This document shows positions 23,601 through 33,897 of a stretch of 60,428 nucleotides of DNA, one piece after another. Source of the DNA: Lunasporangiospora selenospora. Its lineage: Eukaryota > Mortierellomycota > Mortierellomycetes > Mortierellales > Mortierellaceae. Location: the NCBI GenBank assembly GCA_015680635.1, contig JAABOA010000003.1, positions 1 through 60,428 of the forward strand, given 5' to 3'. Position 1 is the stretch's first letter. Each line of letters begins with the position of its first letter. Below the pieces are notes generated by a model. That model saw nothing but the letters and a program-made list of their open reading frames with translations. It did no database searches and had not been told where the DNA came from. The position numbers and the translations under genes were made by a program.

Positions 23601-26600
23601 TCTGGGAATAAATATGTTTTTCATTCTGTAAATAAATATTTACTTGAAAATTTTGCTTTTATAATTTTAGAGTATTTTCCTGAAGAAGTTACTAGAAAAA
23701 ATAATAAAGAATTAATGGCTCTAGAAACTAAGTATCTTAAAACTTATTCCCCTACATTTAATATATTATTAGAAGCTGGGAATAGCTTTGGTTATAAACA
23801 TTCTGAAGAAACAAAAAATGAAAGAAAATTATTCAGATGAACGAAAACTTCAAACTGCTTCAATTAATAAGGGGTAAATCTCTCTCAGAAAGCACTAAAA
23901 TACTAATAAGAGTAAAAGCTTTAAACAGAGGAGATCTATTTAAAGATAAATTAAGAAAAGCATTTTCGAAACCTCTAATTCTTTATAATCAAGATTTATC
24001 TGTTTATAAAACATTTCCAGGAATTAACGTAATGGCCAAACAATTTAAATGTGATACAAGAACTATTTATAAAGCAATTAATAATAATAGTTTATTTAAA
24101 AAACAATGGTATGTTAAATTTGATATTCCACTAAAGCAGAATAAAATTTGGTTCTGTTTAAGTAGTTGAAAATATTAAAGTATTAATCTGATTATCAAAT
24201 GTATTTTAATCATAGTCTAATTCGAAAAACGATTTTTTTATTTGTGAAAAAATTGATTTATTATAAATTTACTCATTTTTATAGAGTTAATTTTTGGTCC
24301 TAACATTCTTATCTAAATATCTAATTCTTTCTTCCCAGAAATACCTAAATCAATAATCAAAAATCTCTGGGATTATTATATATTTTTAATAATAACCAAT
24401 TATTTAGATAGTTTTATGTCACGGTATTAGTTTATTCTATATTCTATCACCGAGACTTTTTAATACTTTTCTCTGCATAATACCTTAAGATTTTTATCCT
24501 CAAAAGACCTAGTCTGAAATGACTAGAAAAGCAGACAGCCTGCCCCGCGGAGCGGGGCGGCCCCCCCCCCCCCGGAGGGAGCCTGTTGAAAATTAGAAAG
24601 CCTGCCGCTATAATCAGTCTCCTAAGAATAGTAACTGCAAGCGTGAAAGCGTTATAAGCAGTGAGAATCTATACAGCGTAAAGAAGAGAGGACAACGCGT
24701 CTCGTCACTGAAGTGGAACGTTTCCTATAAAGTGCTAGGCTCTTATGCTGCTACGAGGTTATTAGGTTATTTATAATACCCGGCCCCGGCCCGCCGGGGG
24801 GCGGCCCGGGATTATATTAATCCCAGTCGTAGCTAACTCTCTTGTAAGAGGAGTGCCTTTTCGAAAAAGTGCTGCGATGCAATTCTGTATAGCGGGTTCT
24901 AGCGAAGAAAGAGTGATGTGAACCCTACTCGTAAAGAATCTAATCAGTCAGAGTAATTCGTTAAGAGATCAAAAAGCATAAAAATATTGAAGTGTGATTG
25001 ACTTCAAAATAACGGTTAGTAAATCTAGACAGGTAGTTGTATAAAAGTATTACTTGACTCATGAAGTCAAGAACCTCCCATGTATAATCCTGGTCTTATA
25101 GTAATACATGAGTTGTACGAAAAGGATAAGACGCTAAAAAATCAATGACAAATACAAACAACAACAATTCTTTTATATCTATTATTTCTTATGACAATGC
25201 TGAAACAGCAAGATCTCAAATTCTAGAGAATAACAAAGGGGAAACGCGCAGCCGGAATTTACATGTGGACCAATAAGGAATCAGGTAAAATATACATTGG
25301 TTCCGCGTACGATTTATCTTCACGATTAGGTAATTATTTCAATAAAACTTATCTTGAGAGATCTAAAACTGTGTATGTTTATAACGCACTTCTTCATGAT
25401 GGTTATTCTGCATTTAGTTTATCAATTCTTGAATTTATTGATATTAGTAAATTTTCAAAAAAAGAAGCAAAAAAAAATAATTATTGAACGTGTGCAGTTT
25501 TATCCCCCCTGTCTTCAGATACAGTGAAGGGGGATAAAACCCCCTCGGAGTATTATTTGGATCTTATCTTTAAGGAGGCTGAACCAAATACTAAGAATAT
25601 ACTAAAAGTAGCAGGGTCCTTACTTGGTTTTAATCATTCTGATGCCACTATAGTTAAATTAAGTGAAATCAATAAAGGTAAAATTCTTACTGCTGAGGTT
25701 AAATTAAAATTAAGTGAGATCCAAAGTAATATAGACAGAACAGGGGAGAATAACCCTATGTAGGGAAAAACTCATTCCGATGAGACTAAATCTTTAATGA
25801 GTGCTGCTATGTCTGGGGAGAACCACCCTATGTTTGGTAAAACCCGTTCTGCTGAAACTAAAGCTTTAAGGAGTAAAGCCAAAACAGGGGCTAATAGCCC
25901 TATGTACGGGAAAACAGGTGAGAATCACCCTGTGAGTAAAAAAGTGTTTATATACTCCTATTTAACACCAACAGTTCTTTCTCATGAGTTCCCTACTTGG
26001 TTAGAAGCAGCAAAACATTTTTATTGTAGTATCAGTACAATTTCTAGATATTTAGATAAGAATAAATTATATAAAGGCGGAGCCAGAATGGATTTTATCT
26101 TCATCTATTAATAAACAAAAAAATTTATAATATTTAATTAATTTTTCACAAAGAAAAAAAAATTCGAAGTATTTAATAATTTTCACAAAGAAAAAATACG
26201 TGTAGAATTGTATATCCTGACAGGGATTCAGAGAGTAACTTCGTCCTCTCTTGGCGACATTAGTGAAAACGGTTAAAAATTATTCTTCTTTTTCAGACCG
26301 TCGGTTATGTGAATAATCGCTACAGACTGGGTCACTGGTGGGTGCCTGAAATGGTGCTTAATGTACAGTCGGGATTCCCAAAAAAAAAATAAAGTAAAAA
26401 ATATTCTTAAGAGAAAGGGTTATAATATTTCTTTTATTGGTTCAATTACTTTATTAATTTTTCACAAGGCCTTAAATGATGCATATTAGAAAGAGTTAAA
26501 AACTTGGGGATTAATATGCTGATAAGGTACAGGTAAAATAAACTGAAGATATAATTATAACGTTATAATGTTTATTTTAGGGAATTATGTATGTTCTTCC

Positions 26601-29600
26601 ATATGGACAAATGTCATTCTGGGGTAAATTTTGTGCCCTACATGACTTAGAAAATTTAAATATAGAATCAGATAAAATTATTTATAGTACAGTTTTACCT
26701 TTTATTGCTCCTAATACAAAATCAACTAAAAGAATAGGTCCACATAATTATGATGTTCTTTCTATTTTGATTGGATCTTTATTAGGAGATGCTCATGCTG
26801 AAAAACATGGGAATGGGACAAGATTTTGTTTTCAACAAGAACATAATCATAATGCTTATTTATTATGCTTCCATAATAATTTAAGTGTATTAGGATATTG
26901 TACAGGCATAGCGCCTAAAATTACATCGAGAATAGGTAAACAAGGTAAGTTAAGATATATTTCTAGATTTAGAACTTACACGTTTTCAAGTTTTAATTGG
27001 ATTCATGACTCTTTTTATAAGAATGGTATAAAAATAGTCCCGGAAGGATTAATAAATGAATATTTATCACCTTTAGCTTTAGCAGTCTGGATTCAAGATG
27101 ACGGAGGTAAAGTCTCATCAGGATTAAAAATAGCTACTAATAGCTTCACCTATGACGAGGTTAACATATTAGCTAAAATATTAAGAGATAAGTATAAATT
27201 GAGAGTATCTGTTATTAAGGCTGGAGCTTTAAACCAGTACAATTTATATATACCAAAAAAATCAATGAAAGATCTAGCAGAAATTATCAAACCTCATCTT
27301 CATCCTTCAATGTATTATAAATTAAATGACTATATTTAAATTCTAAGTTATAGTTTTATCAATAGTAATCTTGCAATATATGGATAGAAAAGATTATGTT
27401 AAGTGATAAAGCGATATCAATGAAAACGGTTAAAAACACTCCTTGGAGCTTTCAGACCGTCGGTTATTCATATAATCGCTACAGACTGGGTCATTGATAG
27501 GTGCCTGAAATGGTGCTTAATGTACAGTCGGGATCTTTACAACATTTTGTTAAATGTTGTCATAAGGCTATCTTACGGCATTAACCCCAACTTAATGTAA
27601 CACGTTAAGTAAGCAATAGTACAGGAATAAATCCATTTACTTTAGTAAATGAAGGATTTATTAAAGATTAGGCAACTGTTATTACGAATTTAATGTCAGC
27701 AATACCATGGATTGGTAACGATTTTGTAGAGTCAAATAATATATTAAATTTAATGAGTTTACCAACAATAGGGATAGTAAGCCCTCATGCATTAAAAAAA
27801 GGTAAAAAAATTAGATCTGATAAAAGTGAGTTTCTTTCTATACCTCCTTCTTTTTTAGCTATGTTAGCAGGTTTTATAGATGGTGATGGTTATATTTTAG
27901 TTCATAAAACAGCTAAAGGTTTTATTAAAATAAATTTAGTAATTTCTTTAGATATTAAGGATTTATCCTCATTATATTTTATACAATCTATCTTAGGAAT
28001 AGGTAAAATCAATGTTTATCCTAAAACTAAATATCCGGATACTTGTAAATTAGTAATAAATCGTACTGATTTACAAGAGGTCTTATTCCCATTATTAATA
28101 CATCATAATATTTATTTTTTAATTGAAGCTCGTCGAGAACTGTTTAATAAAGTAATGTATATTTTACAAAATGATATTAAACTTTATTCTGAGATTCCAG
28201 GAATTATACCTACTATCCATCCTTTACCTAAAACTGCTTTAGATTATACAAATTTAACTTTTTTTAATAATTGGATAGTAGGATTTACTGTAGCTGAAGG
28301 TTCTTTTTTAATAAAATCAAATAATGATGCTTGTTTTCAATTAAAACAACGTACTGATGAATTGTTGTTCGATGCTTTTAAATTAGTTTTTAAAAGTAGC
28401 CGAAAATTTGGTTTAGAAAAGAGTTCTTATAATTCTTTTAGTATTAGTTCTAAATCAGGAGTACAAGAAGTGATTAATTTTTTTTCATTTTCTGGTAATC
28501 ACCCCTTGATAGGTAATAAATTAATCCAATATGAAAAATGGTTAATATCCCTAAAAGATAGTAAACGATATGCTTTCCTAAAATTTCCAAAATAAACATA
28601 ATTTATTTAGGTCCCACCAGCGGGCCGCCCCGGAGGGATGGAAATCTTTTTATACTTTTAATAATGCAATATTTGTTGTTATAACTTAGTTTAATTAAAT
28701 TGCAATATAGAGGCTCCTTAAAACAGTAATGTTTTAGTGGCAAATAGGGAGAATTGCAAGGACATCTTTATTAAAAATTTGAAGAAACTCTCCCCATCTT
28801 CAAATAAATGAAATTTAATAAAGACAATTTGCAGCGGAGCTTGATTCGGTATACATTGTTTATTAACAAATGAATCAAGAACGTTCAACGACTAACAGGT
28901 GAGTACTACCAACAATAATCCTGACACGAGCACCCTACACCAATTTATAAGTATAAATTGGTTGAAGACATAGTCTAAACCCAATGGTGACATTGGGAGA
29001 TAAAAATTAAATATTTTATCATAATTTTTCGTTCTGTGGGGAGGATTCAGTGTAGGTAATCCTACTTTAAACAGATTCTTTAGTTTACACTATTTATTAC
29101 CATTCATATTAGCAGCTTTAGTAGTAATGCATTTTATAGCTCGGGTGTAGGGCCTTTATAATAGTAATAATATAATTAGCATCAAGCTATATGCTGGAAT
29201 TTTCTAAGAGTCTTAAATACCAAAATGTAAAATATTTGGTAAATATAAAGTACCTATATCTTAAACATTTGGTAAAAATTTTAAGGATTGAATAATCAGC
29301 AGGTAACCGTTTTAAATGTATATTTATATACTCAACAGGAACCTCAGAGACTACACGCTTGACATCCTAAATTAGGATGATGATATAGTCCAGTTTAATT
29401 TTGAAAAAAATTATTAGTAACTGTTCATAACTAAACCGTATTTCCCTGACGGCAAACGACTTTCACAGTCTTGGGCCTTGTCAACCGCTAAACTTTTCCA
29501 TACTAGCATAAGTAATTCGGGTAAAAGATTGAATAAAGCTGAAAGAGAAAATTATGAACTTGATGACTACTTACGTCAAGTATTAGTAGGTAATATACTC

Positions 29601-31298
29601 GGTGATGTTCACATGAGAAGATTCTCCGAAAATTCTAACGTAAGAGTTATATTCAGACAAGGATCTACTAATGCATCTTATTTATTACATTTGTATGAAT
29701 TATTTCAAAGATTTGTGGCTAGTCCACCTACTGTTACTAATATTTTAGATACAAGAACAGGTAAAACTAGACATAATCTTAGTTTCTCTACTTTAGCTCT
29801 TCCATGTTTCAACAAATTATATGAATCTTTTTATGAAAACAAAATAAAAAAAATTCCAGATAATATTGCTGATCTCTTAACGCCAGTAAGTTTAGCTTAT
29901 TGGATAATGGATGATGGAAGTTTTACAGGTAGTGGATTGAAAATTTCTACAAATTCATTCAGTTCTAAAGATTTAGATTTATTAATAAATGCATTAGAGA
30001 AAAATTTTTCTCTTAAAGCTTCAAGGAATATTCAGTATAAAGATAGATCTCAATATACTTTATATATTACTAAAGCCCAATTACCTCTAGTTAGATCCCT
30101 GGTTAAAGATCATATGCATCCTGACATGTTATATAAACTAGGACCTAGTTTAGATCAATAATATTTTTGCTACACGAACATGGGTCTAACAACCCTCTTG
30201 GAATTACTTCAAATGTAGATAGAATTAGATTCCATCCATACTATAGTTTTAAAGATTTAGTAGGTGTTTTCGTTTTCTTCTTCTTATTTGCATATTTTGT
30301 ATTCTTTAATCCAAATTTCTTTGGAGAAAGTGACAACTATATTCCTGCAAATCCTTTAGTGACACCTATCTCAATTGTACCAGAATTTTATCTGCTCAAT
30401 GAGGGGCCTTTATTTTGGTAACAATCTGATTAGAATCAAGCTATATGCTGGAATACCCTAAAGCTTTAAATACCAATAACAATAAAATGGTAAAAATTTT
30501 AAGGATAATACAATGGGCAATCAGCAGGGAACTAAAATCAAAAGATTAATTGGGTCCCTCGAGGATGCATTAAACACTTTTATTAAATAGGATCCTCAGA
30601 GACTTCACGCTTGACATCCTTTCTATCCATAAAGGATGATGATATAGTCCAGTTTAATTTTGAAAAAGAATTATTAATAACTGTCCATTCTATGCAATTT
30701 TAAGATCAATACCACATAAACTACTTGGTGTAATCGGTATGGTAGCAGCCATATTAATATTATTAATAGCTCCATTAACTGATACTTCTAGAATTAGATC
30801 AATGCAATTCCGGCCGATTATGAAATTCTTCTACTGGTTATTTGTAGTTAACTTCCTAATCCTGGGTTAAAAAAGCCCCTTAAACCAGTAATGTTTTAAT
30901 GTAAATAGGGTGAATTGCAAGAACAAGTTTATTTAATAAACTCAATTTGCAGCGAAGCTTGATTCGGTATACATTGTTTATTAACAAATGAATCAAGAAC
31001 GTTCAACGACTAACAGGTGAGTACTACCAACAATAATCCTGACACGAGCACCCTACAACCAGTGGGATTTTTCTGGTTGAAAACATAGTCTAAGCCCAAT
31101 GGTGACATTGGGAAGGTAGAGTTAAATACTTTATCGATAATAATACTGTGGATCGGAGCTAATCATCCAGAAGAACCCTTGGTACTAATAGGTCAAATTA
31201 GTACAGTATTCTATTTCTCTTACTTCTTGGTTATTTTACCAGCAGTAGGTGTATTAGAAAACACGTTATTCGACTTAGGAACTAAAACGGCTAAGTAG
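20692..31298 (+). CDS. cob: Apocytochrome b, eight exons
   Basis: Haem-bearing core subunit of respiratory complex III. Exons: 20692-20754, 22899-23228, 26590-26625, 27672-27732, 29032-29141, 30170-30396, 30684-30867 and 31149-31298, 1161 nt in all, 386 residues, the normal length. Conserved segments join cleanly: [68 protein letters not shown], and FILG... |[10 protein letters not shown]. Haem-ligand His residues sit in [16 protein letters not shown] and ALHEHGSNN. The likely start is TTG at 20692 ([12 protein letters not shown]), because no in-frame ATG precedes the conserved N-terminus. Stop is TAG, with AACACCCCCC directly after it. No TGA in frame. Confidence 0.92.
20956..21717 (+). pseudogene. 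LAGLIDADG endonuclease, C-terminus split by GC clusters
   Basis: The open frame begins at TTG and has [14 protein letters not shown] and [12 protein letters not shown], with [15 protein letters not shown] between. It is close to the nested gene at 9632. The frame is intact to RIYIKS. There a family A cluster (21581-21609) and a second cluster (about 21628-21666) intervene and the frame closes at 21621. After them the normal family C-terminus resumes ([14 protein letters not shown], stop 21715-21717). So both motifs survive but the last 30 or so residues are displaced. Confidence 0.8.
21581..21609. repeat. GC cluster, family A
   Basis: GGGCCCGGCCCGCCGGGGGC followed by GGCCCGGGG. Other copies are at 22837-22860, 24779-24810, 31815-31847, 34277-34306, 40013-40045 and 40407-40439. 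Every copy folds around CCCGCCGGGG and all are in the same orientation. Here it cuts the endonuclease C-terminus. Confidence 0.85.
22240..22432 (+). pseudogene. GIY-YIG C-terminal fragment with family C cluster
   Basis: The tail reads [31 protein letters not shown], matching the C-terminal end of the cassette family. A family C cluster (22291-22336, inverted) sits right before it. Nothing of the nuclease domain remains next to it. Confidence 0.6.
22291..22336. repeat. GC cluster, family C (inverted)
   Basis: AGCTCCCAAGGGCGCTCGCC start, CCCCCCGTCGGGGAGCT end; the reverse complement of 4688-4734. Confidence 0.85.
22837..22860. repeat. GC cluster, family A
   Basis: CCGGCCCGCCGGGGGCGGCC followed by CGGG, 38 bases before cob exon 2. 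Confidence 0.8.
23229..24169 (+). pseudogene. GIY-YIG endonuclease in frame with cob exon 2, one frameshift
   Basis: The reading frame continues from FLGY into the intron. The nuclease domain shows [20 protein letters not shown] (GIY and YIG), [20 protein letters not shown] and [20 protein letters not shown]. After [10 protein letters not shown] the frame shifts at about 23837 into the overlapping frame, ending with a NUMOD-like tail ([20 protein letters not shown]) at 24169. It differs in detail from the dispersed cassettes and looks like the intron's own gene. One shift could be an assembly error in an A run, so function is open. Confidence 0.75.
24535..24585. repeat. GC cluster, family H
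   Basis: CAGCCTGCCCCGCGGAGCGG then GGCGGCCC and a C run, ending GGAGGGAGCCTG. The only other copy, inverted, is at 59575-59617. Confidence 0.75.
24779..24810. repeat. GC cluster, family A
   Basis: CCCGGCCCCGGCCCGCCGGG then GGGCGGCCCGGG, inserted in the structured block of cob intron 2. Confidence 0.8.
25146..26111 (+). pseudogene. GIY-YIG remnant in cob intron 2
   Basis: Starts at ATG 25146 ([20 protein letters not shown]). A CGCGCAGCC insertion at about 25245 shifts the frame inside the GIY motif (expected [20 protein letters not shown]). It continues [12 protein letters not shown] and [16 protein letters not shown], then a GC cluster (about 25499-25550), NUMOD3 repeats ([20 protein letters not shown]) and the C-terminal [20 protein letters not shown]. 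It is in four pieces, but nearly all landmarks are readable, so decay is recent. Confidence 0.8.
26590..26625 (+). CDS. cob: cob exon 3, 36-nt exon
   Basis: Encodes [12 protein letters not shown] only. Both ends are set by guide pairing: exon 2 end TTAGGT with AGCCTAA, and this exon's TGGGGT with GCCCTA of the next intron. Confidence 0.9.
26626..27339 (+). CDS. LAGLIDADG endonuclease in frame with cob exon 3
   Basis: The frame runs through exon 3 (from 26587) into the intron. The intron-coded part is about 237 residues, unbroken. Motifs are [16 protein letters not shown] and [12 protein letters not shown], with [17 protein letters not shown] between and [14 protein letters not shown] at the end. 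It is close to the nad5 intron 3 protein, and the two introns share a core type, so intron and gene probably spread together. Likely functional. Confidence 0.85.
   Translation, partial: KFCALHDLENLNIESDKIIYSTVLPFIAPNTKSTKRIGPHNYDVLSILIGSLLGDAHAEKHGNGTRFCFQQEHNHNAYLLCFHNNLSVLGYCTGIAPKITSRIGKQGKLRYISRFRTYTFSSFNWIHDSFYKNGIKIVPEGLINEYLSPLALAVWIQDDGGKVSSGLKIATNSFTYDEVNILAKILRDKYKLRVSVIKAGALNQYNLYIPKKSMKDLAEIIKPHLHPSMYYKLNDYI
26626..27671 (+). mobile_element. cob group I intron 3
   Basis: Guide GTGCCCTA pairs with exon end TGGGGT. The core at 27418-27535 has GAAAACGGTT, GACCGTCGG and GGTGCCTGAAATGGTGCTTA. It ends AAGATTAG. The endonuclease gene is upstream of the core. Confidence 0.88.
27733..28595 (+). 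CDS. LAGLIDADG endonuclease/maturase in frame with cob exon 4
   Basis: The frame is continuous with exon 4. It has two clear motifs, [17 protein letters not shown] and [24 protein letters not shown]_1 type, about 145 residues apart. The second has Val in place of the usual first Asp but keeps the catalytic-position Glu. Landmarks are [20 protein letters not shown] and [16 protein letters not shown]. The gene is complete and unbroken, ending at TAA 28593-28595. Proteins of this class in cob introns can act as maturases for their own intron (established for yeast cob). Whether this one does is inference. Confidence 0.85.
27733..29031 (+). mobile_element. cob group I intron 4
   Basis: Splits a Phe codon (T|TT) in FVEFLWGG. 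The core at 28700-29000 (AATTGCAAGGACATC, TTTGCAGCGGAGCTTGATTC, GAACGTTCAACGACTAACAG, CATAGTCTAAACCCAATGGT) is the type of cob intron 7 and cox2 intron 2. Confidence 0.85.
29142..30169 (+). mobile_element. cob group I intron 5
   Basis: The start contains GGGCCTTTATAATAGTAATA then AAGCTATATGCTGGAA, as in cob intron 6 and cox2 intron 1. The core ends with CTCAGAGACTACACGCTTG and GATGATATAGTCCAG. The gene follows the core. It ends AATATTTTTG. Confidence 0.85.
29478..30161 (+). CDS. LAGLIDADG endonuclease, cob intron 5
   Basis: 227 residues, unbroken; the annotated start is not ATG (GTC/TTG context), so the first codons are uncertain. Motifs are [15 protein letters not shown] and [12 protein letters not shown], with [17 protein letters not shown] between and [12 protein letters not shown] at the end. 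The upstream [16 protein letters not shown] recalls the linker of the nested gene at 9632 ([11 protein letters not shown]). Free-standing within the intron after the core. Likely functional. Confidence 0.8.
   Translation: MSTAKLFHTSISNSGKRLNKAERENYELDDYLRQVLVGNILGDVHMRRFSENSNVRVIFRQGSTNASYLLHLYELFQRFVASPPTVTNILDTRTGKTRHNLSFSTLALPCFNKLYESFYENKIKKIPDNIADLLTPVSLAYWIMDDGSFTGSGLKISTNSFSSKDLDLLINALEKNFSLKASRNIQYKDRSQYTLYITKAQLPLVRSLVKDHMHPDMLYKLGPSLDQ
30397..30683 (+). mobile_element. cob group I intron 6, no ORF
   Basis: 287 bp. AAGCTATATGCTGGAATACC, ATCAGCAGGGAACT and TCAGAGACTTCACGCTTG mark the core. Splits the second Leu codon of EFYLLPFYAI. Confidence 0.85.
30868..31148 (+). mobile_element. 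cob group I intron 7, no ORF
   Basis: 281 bp, nearly the same core as cob intron 4 (ACCAGTAATGTTTTAATGTA, GAACGTTCAACGACTAACAG). Inserted between LILG and [10 protein letters not shown]. Confidence 0.85.
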
Positions 31299-31644
31299 GA
31301 TAACACCCCCCTCTGGGTCCTATAATATTTTATTTGATATAATTTAAATATTTGTTTCCTCTATGTTCACAGAAAGGGAAACAAATTTAGGTAACAGGGG
31401 CAATTTTTTATTTCATTAACTTTTCTTATGGTTTAAAAAAGTTTTTTAAATTTTTATAATCTCTAGTATTGTTATTGTATTTTATATCAAATTTATATTT
31501 ATATATAAGTAATAATTTTCAGGAGTTTTTTTAGAGTGTATTGATTTATTTAAGAAATTAGACTTAGATTTAACTAAATTAAAAGATTTAATAAATAAAT
31601 TAGACTTAGATTTAACTAAATTTAAAGATTTCACTATATTTAAA

Positions 31645-31679
31645 GCCGGCCCGGAGCCCTGCCTCCGGCCGGCCCCCGT
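31645..31679. repeat. GC cluster, family J
   Basis: AGCCGGCCCGGAGCCCTGCC then TCCGGCCGGCCCCCG, inside the unidentified frame. Confidence 0.8.
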
Positions 31680-31814
31680 ATATTTCCAAAAAAAATAGAA
31701 TCCCGAATTTCCCTGAAATACCTAATATTAAAAATTTTTATGAATTATCGCTTGTTTTTGGTAATGATGCATTTTACCTAAACGACCTAGAAAATATCTA
31801 TCATTTTTTCAAAT

Positions 31815-31847
31815 GCCCGGCCCCGGCCCGCCGGGGGGCGGCCCGGG
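31815..31847. repeat. GC cluster, family A
   Basis: Essentially identical to 24779-24810 and 40013-40045. Confidence 0.8.
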
Positions 31848-32439
31848 ATTCTATTAAAAGCAGCGCGCAGCCGATTTACATATTTGGGATATTTTGTATA
31901 AACAAGAAATTAATCTAATTTATATGATTATCTATGCTGAAATGGAAGTTCATGAAATTTCTTCTATATTTACGCGTATTTGGGATTTTCCTTTAAATGA
32001 AGAATGGTTTAAATCTTATGAGAATTATTTACGCTCATATTTAAAATAAAAAATACTTAAACAAAATTAGATTTATTAATTTTAGTAATATTGATACCAT
32101 TAGCTTCTCTTATTTATCAACAATCTTAATTAGATTTTCCTTTTAAATATTTTAATTTAGTGCTTTACTAATAGAAATATTGGAAGGGTTATACCCTGCT
32201 CGCATCTTATTATTCAAACTATTAAGCTATCCAGCTCATAACGCTTAATTTTTATTTATTCTTGTAATAGTTTATTCAAAGGCTTATACAGATAAATTGT
32301 GTATTAATCTGATAATAGAGGTAAGCCTCGGCGCCCACGGCCGGGGATGACTCATGAATCGAAACTTCGAAATAAATTAATACAAAATACTAATAAAATT
32401 TTTAAGAGGTGTTTGGTTTAACACTTCTAATGTGTTAAT

Positions 32440-32670
32440 TATTCCTATTTATACGGGTTCTTAAGCATCGCCTAAGGCCCCCCCTGAGAAGAAGATAAAG
32501 GCGTAGCAGCCCGTACCAGGGTATCGTTGTGCCGGAGGTAAGGTGATTCAAGGTGTATAAACAAACCAGAGAATGGTTCTACGGGTAGAGTAATAGCAGT
32601 CGTAGTGGTCCATGTATTAGGACGATACATCTATTTAGCTTACTGCGCAGCTATATAGATTAAATATGCA
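32440..32670 (+). ncRNA. Structured noncoding block, possible group II fragment
   Basis: Even base composition and dense pairing potential. ACGGGTAGAGTAATAGCAGT and CGTAGTGGTCC recall a stretch found late in group II introns, but the match is by eye and no domain V follows. A family G cluster follows at 32670-32720. No open frame. Confidence 0.25.
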
Positions 32671-32720
32671 GACTGCCCGCAGGGGCGGCCCACCCCCCCC
32701 CCCCCGGGGGGGGGGTAGAC
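32670..32720. repeat. GC cluster, family G
   Basis: AGACTGCCCGCAGGGGCGGC start and GGGGGTAGACT end. Other copies are at 47673-47722 and, inverted, 49548-49597. The ends AGAC/TAGAC flank each copy. Confidence 0.75.
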
Positions 32721-32729
32721 TATAATAAA

Positions 32730-33817
32730 AAATAAAATGGCAATCTTTAAATTTAACTTTAATTTCATAGGTCCTTTAAAAAGAGTTATGCCTTTATCCC
32801 CCCCACTTTCTACCTAGTTTAGATTCTACTTTAGGAGAATTCAAGAGTTATCATATTTCTAGCCCATTAAAAATTAATGAAATTCCAAATAATGAAGTTC
32901 TAAATAATGAGGAATTAGATATTAAACTTAAACAATGGCTTATTGACAATAAACCAGCAAAAGTTTATTTAAATAGTGCTGGATCTAAAAAATTTAATTT
33001 ACAAAGAAAATAATAATAAGTCCCCGGGCCCGAGGACGTTGCCGGGCCGGCCGGGGGTATTTATGGTTTAATACAATCAATAAAAAATACTATGTTGGTT
33101 CTGCAGTAAATTTATCAAGAAGATTTTCTCAGAATTATAGTGAAAAATATTTAACTAATACTGGATTGCTAATACATAAAGCTCTCCTAAAAAATAGACT
33201 AGAGACGGGGAATTTACCCTATATAATTTAGAGTATTGTGATATTGACAATATTCTTGAAAGGCGGAGCCGAACAGTTTTATTTAGATTCTCTTACTCCA
33301 CCTTATAATACCTCGAAAACAGCAGGATCTACTCTGGGATTTAAACATTCAGAAGAGTCTTTAGTTAAGTTTAGTCTTGCCAAAACTGGTAAAAATCATC
33401 CTATGGTAAAGATCATTCTTCTTATGGTAAAACTCATTCTGAGGAAACTCGAATAAAAATTAGTAAAGTCTTGTCTGGTGAGAAGAATCCAAACTTTGGG
33501 AAAACTTTCTCTCATTCAACTGAAACTAGGGCTAAAATAAGTAAAGCTATGACTGGTGAAAATCATTTCAATTTTGGGAATCACTCTCTGAAGAGACTAA
33601 AGGGGGGATGAATATGTCTCGAACAGGAGAGAATACCCCTGTTAGTAGGAAAGTATTTGTTTATTCAAGTTCTACTCCAACTATTCTTTCTCATGAGTTT
33701 GTCTCTTATACAGAAGCTGCGAAACATTTTTATCGCAGCATTATATCTATTTCTAGGCATATCAAGAGTGGGAAAATATTTAAAGGCGGAGCCAAAATGG
33801 ATTTTATCTACTTCTAA
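32730..33817 (+). pseudogene. GIY-YIG remnant downstream of cob
   Basis: After an N-terminal AT-rich part, a GC cluster (about 33021-33057) sits in the GIY motif (expected KAGIYGLIQS). The rest reads NKKYYVGSAVNLSRRFSQNY, LIHKALLKN, then a GGCGGAGCC cluster, EQFYLDSLTPPYNTSKTAGS, NUMOD3 repeats (SGEKNPNFGK, TGENHFNFG) and VFVYSSSTPTILSHEFVSYT near the end. Broken in several frames. It ends just above a C-tailed stem-loop (33898-33926). Confidence 0.75.
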
Positions 33818-33897
33818 AAAATAACCATAAATAATAGTAGGGGTCATCAATATACTATCTGTGTTGGGGTTTATGAAGGTAAACAGAGCAATAATTA

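Larger units (their letters stand above)
24480..25140 (+). ncRNA. Structured noncoding block, possibly group II-like remnant
   Basis: The base composition is much more even than its surroundings, with many short self-complementary runs (CTGCAAGCGTGAAAGCGTTATAAGCAG, split by family H and A clusters at 24535-24585 and 24779-24810), and no open frame. Segments such as GTGAAAGCG, GAAGTGGAACGTTTCC and AGTGATGTGAACCC recall domain I of group II introns, but I could not find a domain V or a GTGYG start. A group II remnant inside a group I intron is one reading. Another is an unrelated structured RNA. Confidence 0.3.
23229..26589 (+). mobile_element. cob group I intron 2 with two GIY-YIG genes
   Basis: Exon end TTAGGT pairs with guide AGCCTAA (T-G at the cut). 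The group I core is near the 3' end (26235-26380: GAAAACGGTT, GACCGTCGG, GGTGCCTGAAATGGTGCTTA). Between lie a GIY-YIG gene fused to exon 2, a structured noncoding block (24480-25140) and a second, broken GIY-YIG gene. Confidence 0.85.
31540..32050 (+). pseudogene. Unidentified broken reading frame with three GC clusters
   Basis: I do not recognise this gene. Pieces read DLDLTKLKDLINKLDLDLTK (a 42-bp near-tandem repeat), then IPNFPEIPNIKNFYELSLVF and FYLNDLENIYHFFK, then, after clusters, DLHIWDILYKQEINLIYMI and EVHEISSIFTRIWDF, ending YENYLRSYLK at TAA. Clusters at 31645-31679 (J), 31815-31847 (A) and about 31862-31875 (CGCGCAGCCG) interrupt it. No GIY or LAGLIDADG motif is visible. Confidence 0.4.

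Noticed and set aside
31500-31515. ATATAAGTA, identical to the yeast mitochondrial promoter motif
   Set aside because: A single hit in AT-rich DNA, not upstream of a core gene; expected by chance.
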